Position numbers and translations under genes: made by a program
The notes under the pieces: generated by a model
The model's database searches: none
The model's input: only the letters and a program-made list of their open reading frames with translations
Told to the model about the DNA's origin: nothing
In this document: positions 6,211 to 11,691 of the stretch, one piece after another
Layout of the letters: each line of letters starts with the position of its first letter
Numbering within the stretch: position 1 is the stretch's first letter
DNA from: a virus
DNA: 21,883 nucleotides
Virus record (IMG/VR): IMGVR_UViG_3300025141_000881
Location: 1-21,883 of that record
Direction: 5' to 3' (one strand)

Positions 6211-6696
6211 GTGATCCTAATCGGCATCGACCCCGGGCCAGAGAAATGCGGCTTCGTCGTCTACGACGGCGCTGCCGGCAAGGTACAGGTCGCCCTCAAC
6301 GGCATACCGGTCGAGGAGACCCTAAAGGCAATCGAGCGGTACTGCCTGAAAGCGGAAGTCGTCGCCATCGAGCGCGTCCAGAGCTACGGCATCGCCGGCT
6401 CCTCGCTGCTTCGCACGTCGGAAGTGGTGGGGAGGCTGTGGCAGCACACCGAAAAGTTCTCGGTTCCGGTGCGGCTCGTCTATCGCCGTGAGGTGCTTCG
6501 GGCCCTGGATGTCACCGGCAGGGGCTCACGGGATGCCCTGGTGCGCCAGAGGATCATCGAGATCCACGGAGGAACCCGGCAGACCGCCGTGGGCACAAAG
6601 AAGGCTCCTGGTCCGTGCTATGGGGTCTCTGGGCACGCTTGGGCGGCGCTAGCAGTTGCCCTGGCCCACGTCAGTAGTGCAGGTTCATCCGGGTGA
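6211..6696 (+). CDS. ruvC: RuvC-family Holliday junction resolvase
   Basis: The 161-residue protein has the RNase H-like fold of RuvC and should cut four-way junctions made during phage recombination and replication, leaving a packageable genome. Visible are GIDPG with the first catalytic Asp (D7), VAIERVQ with the catalytic Glu (E54), and the closing helix GHAWAALAVALAH. In Thermus RuvC the catalytic set is Asp, Glu, His and Asp; here H142 fits the His position, but the last Asp is replaced by Ala (A145). The enzyme might be weakened, or use another acid such as D108. The start is GTG at 6211. It follows a 165-base structured gap rather than overlapping its neighbour, and its 3' end overlaps the convergent late gene by 26 bases. 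Confidence 0.82.
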   Translation: MILIGIDPGPEKCGFVVYDGAAGKVQVALNGIPVEETLKAIERYCLKAEVVAIERVQSYGIAGSSLLRTSEVVGRLWQHTEKFSVPVRLVYRREVLRALDVTGRGSRDALVRQRIIEIHGGTRQTAVGTKKAPGPCYGVSGHAWAALAVALAHVSSAGSSG

Positions 6697-7102
6697 GCCA
6701 CTTGATGCACCTGTTCACCCGAATCTGCCAACCAACCGGCTGGCGGATTGACCGCTTCTTGAGCCTTGCCTGCAGGACATCGACCGGGGCCCTTCGGGAG
6801 CGCCCGTTTTTCTTGATCTCTGCCTCGAATATCCGCAATGCAGCGAGCGCAACGGCAAGGTGGGGAACCTCCCGATACCCCAGAAACGCGGGGTCCTCCA
6901 TGGCCACCGCTCTCGACATCCGACTGCTCAGCTCAACGGCAAACGCGCTCATCTGCTCCCCGCGCTTCAGGAGGTGGACCTCTTCCTGCATGTCGTGAAT
7001 GACCTCTGTCATCATGTTCAGCACAGGGAGCGGCCTAGCCACAAACGCATCGGCTGCCGCCTTTCGGTCTGCCAGCCTCCTGGCCCGGGGAGTGGACATC
7101 AT
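6671..7102 (-). CDS. Hypothetical protein, last gene of the late block (143 aa)
   Basis: The start ATG at 7102 overlaps the stop of the spanin-like gene (ATGATG); an ATG one codon on is an alternative, and the longer open frame upstream lies under the spanin gene. The protein is mostly helical and basic, with no membrane segment. A Met-rich helical middle (about 28-65, with a possible short coiled coil) leads to a Lys/Arg-rich C-terminal third (98-140). I do not recognise it. It is read with the lysis genes, but nothing in it points to lysis. Its last 26 bases overlap the resolvase gene on the other strand. Confidence 0.6.
   Translation of the reverse strand: MMSTPRARRLADRKAAADAFVARPLPVLNMMTEVIHDMQEEVHLLKRGEQMSAFAVELSSRMSRAVAMEDPAFLGYREVPHLAVALAALRIFEAEIKKNGRSRRAPVDVLQARLKKRSIRQPVGWQIRVNRCIKWLTRMNLHY
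6680..6721. repeat. Interleaved inverted repeats at the convergent gene junction
   Basis: CAGGTTCATC (6680-6689) is complementary to GATGCACCTG (6704-6713) at 9 of 10 bases, and CGGGTGA (6690-6696) to TCACCCG (6715-6721) perfectly. The arms are ordered A, B, A', B', so only one hairpin can form at a time. The segment spans the resolvase stop and the C-terminal codons of the opposing gene. It lacks T-runs, so it is not a standard bidirectional terminator. Confidence 0.45.
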
Positions 7103-7572
7103 TGTGGAGGCCGCGCCAGGACAGCGGTCAAGACCACAGCCAGGGTGGAGCCGACGCCGATGCCCACCCCGAGCCCCAACAGCTTGGGCTGCTTCTCCCG
7201 CGCCAGACGGATTTGCTCGTCTCTCGCCGCCACGATAGACGCAGCGTACTCTCTGTCGGCATCGCGCCCCTGGTAGGCGCTCGCGATAACCTTGCGGGTT
7301 TGCACCAGCAGATCGGCCTCGGTCATCAGCAGCCCGAGCCTGTGGGGGGGCACCAGAATCCCAACGCACTCCACATCCGAGCCGGGACCGACGGGCTTAG
7401 CCTCGTCGCACCAACCCTCATCTGGGGCTGGGGTCTCGGGATGGGGAATGTCAACCCGAGGAAAGGGGACAGGGAACAGGTCACCACCAACCGGAAGGTG
7501 CGAGCAGCCCGAGACCAACGCCCACACCAAGAAGCAGGCGAACCAGAGCCACAGTAAAACGATCTTGATCAC
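7099..7572 (-). CDS. Probable unimolecular spanin (u-spanin), outer-membrane lysis protein
   Basis: The 157-residue protein starts at GTG overlapping the previous stop. An N-terminal hydrophobic signal (4-22) ends in a lipobox VSGC, so C23 should be lipidated and sorted to the outer membrane. A proline-rich stretch (30-55) and a charged helical stretch (84-130) follow, then a C-terminal membrane helix (about 131-153) for the inner membrane. A lipobox at one end and a membrane helix at the other is the architecture of u-spanins such as phage T1 gp11, which fuse inner and outer membranes in the last step of Gram-negative lysis. Its position at the end of the lysis cassette fits. A plain two-anchor envelope lipoprotein of other function is the alternative. 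Confidence 0.72.
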   Translation of the reverse strand: MIKIVLLWLWFACFLVWALVSGCSHLPVGGDLFPVPFPRVDIPHPETPAPDEGWCDEAKPVGPGSDVECVGILVPPHRLGLLMTEADLLVQTRKVIASAYQGRDADREYAASIVAARDEQIRLAREKQPKLLGLGVGIGVGSTLAVVLTAVLARPPQ

Positions 7573-7928
7573 AGCTTTCCAAACCGATCATTGAACTTGT
7601 CGGCCAATTCTTGCAGATCCGGGGTTTCCTGGTTCTCCTCGACCATCTTCTCAAGCTCCGCCTGCACCTCTTCGGCGGTAGTAGCCTCGACCTCCATGGC
7701 CTCCTTGTGTTCCACCACGGCCTTCTTTACCTGTCGCTTCACCTGAACCTGTCGCACCGCAGCCTTTACATCTCCCTTGGCCGAAAGGAGGGCCACGATC
7801 AGGGCAGCGAGCCCCGCAACAGCGGCAGCCGCCAGCCCAAGGCCAGCCCTCAGCTTCGGGAGCTTCCACGCGGCAATCGCCAGCGCAATCGCCAGCAGCA
7901 CCAGCACCGCCACCAAGAGAGATTCCAT
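7569..7928 (-). CDS. Small membrane protein with two helices and acidic helical tail, holin candidate
   Basis: The 119-residue protein starts at ATG 7928, sharing one base with the previous stop (TGATG). Two hydrophobic helices (about 3-20 and 28-49) are separated by a short basic turn (WKLPKLR). After them comes a long charged helix (51-118), basic at first (KRQVKKAV) and then strongly acidic (EVEATTAEEVQAELEKMVEE). Short turn, two helices and a charged tail fit a class II-like holin that lets the endolysin reach the cell wall, but several other membrane proteins sit in the same cassette and I cannot say which one is the holin. Confidence 0.6.
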   Translation of the reverse strand: MESLLVAVLVLLAIALAIAAWKLPKLRAGLGLAAAAVAGLAALIVALLSAKGDVKAAVRQVQVKRQVKKAVVEHKEAMEVEATTAEEVQAELEKMVEENQETPDLQELADKFNDRFGKL

Positions 7929-8281
7929 CAATCCCTGAGGCCCTTCCCGCTCATCACGCGGGCCACAGCCGCCGGCAGAGCTTTCTTGACCGCGGCGTAG
8001 ATGCCGGGAGCCAGGGACCCGCCCACGAGGCCTAGGATCGGCCCCCACGCCCCCTGGAGGGTATCGGGCCAGAGGGGCAGCGAGCCCATCGCACCACCCA
8101 GAACAATCGCCGTCGCCCGGGTGAGCCACCGCAAGAGGGCCTCGGTACCCTTCGAGAGCTTGCCGTCGTCGTCCAGGTGCTTAGCGATCAGTCGTATTCC
8201 GGGCTTGGCAACCTGGCCCGTCAGGATGTAGGCCGCCACGCCGATCATCGAGAGGCGGATACCGAGGTCTAGGTATTCCAC
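7928..8281 (-). CDS. Small membrane protein of the lysis cassette, holin candidate
   Basis: The 117-residue protein starts at GTG 8281, sharing one base with the previous stop (TAGTG), with AAGGAG upstream. Hydrophobic segments lie at about 5-22, 54-72 (ATAIVLGGAMGSLPLW) and 79-98 (WGPILGLVGGSLAPGIYAAV). A charged loop (HLDDDGKLSKG) separates the first two, and the C-terminus is basic. Three membrane segments, small size and place downstream of the endolysin make it a holin or antiholin candidate. No specific family was recognised. Confidence 0.6.
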   Translation of the reverse strand: MEYLDLGIRLSMIGVAAYILTGQVAKPGIRLIAKHLDDDGKLSKGTEALLRWLTRATAIVLGGAMGSLPLWPDTLQGAWGPILGLVGGSLAPGIYAAVKKALPAAVARVMSGKGLRD

Positions 8282-8754
8282 TAGGGTCGTCTCCTTCGTT
8301 CTAGGAAGCCGACCCGCTGCTCCAGCAGCCGGACGTCCCCCCGCAGTTCTCCGATTGCTCGGAGGTGATCCAGGTTGGTTGGGGGTGCCTGAGAGGAGGA
8401 CTCGACCCGACGCAGAGACTCTTTGAGCGAAGCCAACTCCGCTCGAACCGCTTGAATCTCGGCCAAGGACACGAGGTCCTCGGCCTGCGGCTGGCTCTCC
8501 TGCAAACTTCTGACGTCGCCGCTCAGCTGGTAATAGAGCGTCGCCCCGGCGAGGGCCTGACTGACCACCCAGAGGACCAAGCCGATCACGACCTTGAGCG
8601 GTAGTCGCGCCTCTGTGATATCGCCTGCGCCCACCGCTTGACTCACCGCCTCGCTGATTCTTCCCTGCCTCTTCGCGCGCCGGGCGGCGTCTTCGATCAC
8701 GGCGACGGCCTCCGTGGTGTCCCACGTTGGTTCCTCGTGGTCGTCCTCGGCCAC
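8281..8754 (-). CDS. Single-pass membrane protein with coiled coil
   Basis: The 157-residue protein starts at GTG two bases after the previous stop. An acidic N-terminus (1-25), a basic patch (RRAKRQGR), one membrane helix (about 54-76) and a long heptad-like helix rich in Leu, Glu and Arg (about 90-153) end in a run of Arg. With the basic patch before the helix, the coiled coil should face the periplasm. Such proteins are common in phage lysis cassettes (spanin-like or antiholin-like), but lacking a lipoprotein partner of its own the exact role is open. The stop TAG shares its last base with the next GTG. Confidence 0.6.
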   Translation of the reverse strand: MAEDDHEEPTWDTTEAVAVIEDAARRAKRQGRISEAVSQAVGAGDITEARLPLKVVIGLVLWVVSQALAGATLYYQLSGDVRSLQESQPQAEDLVSLAEIQAVRAELASLKESLRRVESSSQAPPTNLDHLRAIGELRGDVRLLEQRVGFLERRRRP

Positions 8755-8756
8755 TG

Positions 8757-8936
8757 CTAGTCCCCAGAGTCGTCATCGCTCGCGCTATCGTCGTCGCCTG
8801 CACTGTCGTCATCTTGGACGCTGTCGTCATCGTCCGCCGGGTCCGGCACGCCCTGGAAAAGGGCCGCCAGGATCAGGGCAGCGCACAGCACGACGCACCC
8901 TCCCACCGTGATCGCCTGTCGCCTACGTCTCGTCAT
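8757..8936 (-). CDS. Asp-rich small membrane protein
   Basis: The start at ATG 8936 is chosen because GAGGG lies 6 bases upstream; a TTG at 8957 would add seven residues. The 59-residue protein has a strongly basic N-terminus (TRRRRQ), one membrane helix (about 9-28) and a C-terminal tail that is almost only Asp, Ser, Ala and Gly (34-59), built from repeats of DDDS. The basic side should stay in the cytoplasm and the acidic tail in the periplasm. Similar DDDS runs are frequent in myxobacterial and related lipoproteins, which is a weak host hint. A holin-modulating role is possible by location only. It overlaps the endolysin gene by 14 bases. Confidence 0.6.
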   Translation of the reverse strand: MTRRRRQAITVGGCVVLCAALILAALFQGVPDPADDDDSVQDDDSAGDDDSASDDDSGD

Positions 8937-9351
8937 CGTCAACCCTCGTGAGTTCAAAGTGGGGCAAGTCCATGAACGATTGATCTCGGAGCCCGTCGCC
9001 CCTGGTCATCGCATCGCCGTCCCAGTCGCCCCCCCATCTGAGCCGGTCCACGATGCCGAGACCAGCGGCAACGCCGAAGACGAAGCCGGCGAAGTGCCGC
9101 ATCCTCTCCTGACCTTGCGCCGACCAGTCAATGGGATTGCAGGGGACTACATCCACGGCCCAGCCCTTGAGGTGCTTGCTGTTGAGCGTCTTGCTCTTCC
9201 CCGTCCGCACAAGCTCTCGCTGCCGCTCAGGGGACCGGATGCCCTCAAGGATTGAGCAGTCATAGTGGTCGATCACCTCGAAGAAGAGCCGTTGGAGGTC
9301 CTCGTGGACCGTGAGGAGCCGGTCGAGACTCGCCTTGCTGAACTTGGGCAT
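8923..9351 (-). CDS. Endolysin, M15-family (VanY / L-alanyl-D-glutamate) peptidase
   Basis: The 142-residue enzyme should cut the peptide stems of peptidoglycan at lysis. Zinc ligands are visible in the family pattern: H60 and D67 in SKHLKGWAVDV, and H131 in PHFEL, with an acidic residue (D128) close by. The GIRSPERQ stretch (37-44) is the substrate-side motif of M15 peptidases such as the T5 endolysin. There is no signal peptide or separate wall-binding domain, so it needs a holin to reach the wall. GAGGTG precedes the ATG at 9351. Genes for small membrane proteins flank it on both sides. Confidence 0.88.
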   Translation of the reverse strand: MPKFSKASLDRLLTVHEDLQRLFFEVIDHYDCSILEGIRSPERQRELVRTGKSKTLNSKHLKGWAVDVVPCNPIDWSAQGQERMRHFAGFVFGVAAGLGIVDRLRWGGDWDGDAMTRGDGLRDQSFMDLPHFELTRVDDDET

Positions 9352-9354
9352 CCG

Positions 9355-9543
9355 TCACCTCGCCGGGATCACGACCTTGCCGGCATGGTCATGCTCATGG
9401 GTTGCCAAGTTTCGCTCAACGCAGTCCAACTTGGCCAAGATCGAGGTGAGCATGGCGTAGACTTTGGCGGCCCAGAAGCCGGCACCGAGAAGTGCCCCGG
9501 CCATCCCCGTCGCAAGCGGCCAGAACTCGACCAGGGCACTCAT
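9355..9543 (-). CDS. Small single-pass membrane protein, holin-like
   Basis: The 62-residue protein ends three bases before the endolysin start. A hydrophobic segment (about 8-34, ATGMAGALLGAGFWAAKVYA) is followed by a charged helix with a His-rich stretch (HEHDH) and a short basic end. This shape and position, directly before the endolysin, are common for small holins or haemolysin XhlA-like proteins. It is the best placed of the holin candidates, but sequence alone cannot decide. Confidence 0.6.
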   Translation of the reverse strand: MSALVEFWPLATGMAGALLGAGFWAAKVYAMLTSILAKLDCVERNLATHEHDHAGKVVIPAR

Positions 9544-9546
9544 GTC

Positions 9547-9822
9547 CTACCCCGGACCCGGGATCGTTGGAAACCAGCCGTCTGCGACCATCCAGGCCAT
9601 ATCGTGGAGACCGGCGACCTCGGCTGAAGTCAGGAGGGTTCGCATGTCGATCTTGGCCTCAGCCACCCACGACCAGAGGTCATCCACCACAGCCACAGCT
9701 CCACGCCCGTCCGGGTGGCTGAGCGGGTCTGTGGCGCGTTCCGTCTCGGTAGAGGGCCTGGGGTAGCCCATCTCCAGAGAAATCTCGGTGGATCGCGCCT
9801 CGGCACCCGCAGTGGTTGACAT
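9547..9822 (-). CDS. Hypothetical protein between tail and lysis genes (91 aa)
   Basis: ATG 9822 is preceded by AAGGAG at 9 bases and is preferred; a GTG at 9843 overlapping the previous stop (GTGA) would add seven residues. The protein is acidic in the middle, with a Trp-containing helical stretch (DDLWSWVAEAKIDM, DMAWMVADGWF) and a Pro/Gly end. No membrane segment or known motif is seen. It lies between the lectin-like tail protein and the lysis cassette and could belong to either. Confidence 0.55.
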   Translation of the reverse strand: MSTTAGAEARSTEISLEMGYPRPSTETERATDPLSHPDGRGAVAVVDDLWSWVAEAKIDMRTLLTSAEVAGLHDMAWMVADGWFPTIPGPG

Positions 9823-9839
9823 GATGAACCACTCCTTGA

Positions 9840-10661
9840 TCACAGCTCAACCCCGTAACGATCCGCCATCCAGGCCTCAAGCTCCTCGATCTCGGCGGTG
9901 CGAAGAGCCCCGTCGAAGGTCAGGATCTCGCTCATCGTGCCGTCGTAGTAGCTCGGAACCTTGCTGGAATCCCGGGTGCCCTTGCCGATGTTCACGGTGG
10001 TCGCCTGGGACTCGAGCGGGGCCATATCCGTCACAACAGCCCCCACCAGACCGTTCACGCGGACGAATCCGTTGGAGCCGCTGGAGACGCAGACAACGAT
10101 GGCAGCAGACCCCTCAGCTAGGCTAGTCGCCCCGCTGATGGCGACCCGCATCGCATCCGGCGAGGCCTCGTATACGTGATACCCAAAGCACCCGCTGCCC
10201 TGCGAAGTGATCCCGACGTTGTAGTAGGACCCGCCGCCCGACGGAGCGCCAAAGAGGCCCTCTGTGGCCCAGGGGTTTCCGCTGACGCCGAAGCTCCAGC
10301 CCCGAGTCAAGATGGCAACCGTCCACTCATCCTTTGCGGTGAGCGCTCCGTACAAATTGATCCCGGTCATCGTGTCAGATGTCCCGTCGAACTGGAGTTC
10401 TGGACGACCACCGAGGCCGATCTGGCTGTAGGGCGGCTGGTCCGAAGCGGTGGCCTGAGCCCAGTCGTTGGAGGACGTTGAGACGTTGTCCCACGCGGAC
10501 ACGTTGCCCGAGTTGAGCGTTATTCCCATGTCGGCCCGGGTCCAGACTAGTAGGTCGGCACTGAGCCCCCGAGGGTCGAAGCCAATCTTGGGGACATCCC
10601 GCAGGGAGTGGCTGTCCTGAGCCCCGCTCTGCCGGCGGGGATTGGAGCGGGTGGCCGGCAT
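9840..10661 (-). CDS. Concanavalin A/LamG-like distal tail protein, possible receptor binder
   Basis: ATG 10661 shares a base with the previous stop (TGATG) and gives 273 residues; a longer frame to 10700 is less likely. After a disordered basic start (1-25), residues about 33-272 follow the jelly-roll pattern of LamG/ConA-like lectin domains: W...NVSAWDN near 58, QPPYS at 75-79, PELQFDGTSD at 87-96, a central WTVAILTR strand, GFVRVNG at 198-204, YYDGTMSEILTFDG at 238-251, and the closing helix EELEAWMADRYG. Such domains bind glycans and occur on phage tail fibres. Its place at the distal end of the tail genes suggests receptor binding or virion decoration. Confidence 0.68.
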   Translation of the reverse strand: MPATRSNPRRQSGAQDSHSLRDVPKIGFDPRGLSADLLVWTRADMGITLNSGNVSAWDNVSTSSNDWAQATASDQPPYSQIGLGGRPELQFDGTSDTMTGINLYGALTAKDEWTVAILTRGWSFGVSGNPWATEGLFGAPSGGGSYYNVGITSQGSGCFGYHVYEASPDAMRVAISGATSLAEGSAAIVVCVSSGSNGFVRVNGLVGAVVTDMAPLESQATTVNIGKGTRDSSKVPSYYDGTMSEILTFDGALRTAEIEELEAWMADRYGVEL

Positions 10662-11035
10662 CAGTAAGAAATCGCTTGGATGTAAAACGTCAGGTTGCAA
10701 GTCTTGCTGGCGCTTGTGGCGTCTCCCTCAATCGTGAAGGCCGGATTTTCAAATAGGGGAATGGCTGCGCTCATCAGGTCGCTCGCGTTGGTCACACTGC
10801 CCGAGAAATCGAGGGTGACTTTGTACAGCTCGGACGTCTTGCTCTCATCAGAGTAAACCCGAACGATCACGGCCCCTGCGGTGCTGCTCAGCTTGCCGTG
10901 AACTCCCCAGAGGAGCCCGTCGGCTACTGCGCCCGAGTTCGTGGTGATCGAGGCCGCAGCGGTCTCGGAGCCATCGCTGATCGAGGCTGAGGTGATCGTA
11001 TCGACGTTGATGTATACGGGGATTGTCTGTGCCAT
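10661..11035 (-). CDS. Putative tail or virion surface protein (124 aa)
   Basis: AAGGAG lies 9 bases before the ATG. The protein is rich in Ser, Thr, Ala and alternating beta strands (IPVYINVDTI, AVIVRVYSD, YKVTLDFSG, CNLTFYIQAI) with no membrane segment. This is the composition of small phage tail or decoration proteins. It lies between a 195-residue beta-rich protein and the lectin-like protein and shares a base with the latter. Family not recognised. Confidence 0.55.
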   Translation of the reverse strand: MAQTIPVYINVDTITSASISDGSETAAASITTNSGAVADGLLWGVHGKLSSTAGAVIVRVYSDESKTSELYKVTLDFSGSVTNASDLMSAAIPLFENPAFTIEGDATSASKTCNLTFYIQAISY

Positions 11036-11077
11036 GTTTCGAGTCTCCTTGGCATGTTCCCAGGCCGCTCGTGAGGC

Positions 11078-11665
11078 CTAGGCGCTGATGTCCACACAAT
11101 AGACGGCGTAATATCCTACGAGGCCAGACGTGGCCCCGGTCTTCATCGAAAAGTTCACGTACTCGCTCGCCTTCCAGACCACAACGGATCGACCGCTGTC
11201 CCCAGCGTGCATCGACTTTATGTTGTCAGAGACGCCAGTCGAACCGTTTACGTCGATGCCGTCAAGCAGATTGTCATAGGAGGTCCCCGACCCACTCCCG
11301 GCCCCGGCATCAATGGTGCAGGCCCCGGATGAGACGGTGGTTACATGGATCATGGCCCGCGTGATGAGCATGTCACTGCCGTAGGAGTTGGTGATCTGAG
11401 CCACTCCAGCAACCGCATCGCTCGCAGTAAGCGCACCCCGGAACCATCGACCCGCATACTTGGAAACGACCGAGCGGGAGACCCCGTTCGCAAGGCTAGA
11501 CCCCGCGTCCTTGATCTGCATCTTGCCCGTCGAGCTAGACACCTCCACGGTGGCAGCGTCGGCTGCCGTAGATTTTAGCGCCTTGTCGCCAACGGACTGG
11601 CTTGTGATCTCACCGCCATCTTCGACAACGGTAAGATCCCCTATGAATGATATGCCTGCAGGCAT
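11078..11665 (-). CDS. Putative virion-associated beta-rich protein (195 aa)
   Basis: GGAG lies 6 bases before the ATG at 11665. The 195 residues are low in charge, Ser/Gly/Thr/Val-rich and strongly beta-patterned, with Gly-Ser-Gly loops (AGAGSGSGTSYD near 119-130). The last third (VVVWKASEYVNFSMKTG, YYAVYCVDI) looks like a compact beta-sandwich. This is typical of tail appendage or decoration proteins. It is expressed after the large tail-tip proteins, and a 42-base gap separates it from the next gene. Specific role unknown. Confidence 0.55.
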   Translation of the reverse strand: MPAGISFIGDLTVVEDGGEITSQSVGDKALKSTAADAATVEVSSSTGKMQIKDAGSSLANGVSRSVVSKYAGRWFRGALTASDAVAGVAQITNSYGSDMLITRAMIHVTTVSSGACTIDAGAGSGSGTSYDNLLDGIDVNGSTGVSDNIKSMHAGDSGRSVVVWKASEYVNFSMKTGATSGLVGYYAVYCVDISA

Positions 11666-11691
11666 CAGCTACTCCATCCTGTAATGGCCAT

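Noticed and set aside
7928-8830. 300-codon minus-strand frame
   Set aside because: Only its last 117 codons are a real gene, starting at GTG 8281; the earlier part is a Gly/Arg-rich shadow of the coiled-coil membrane gene.
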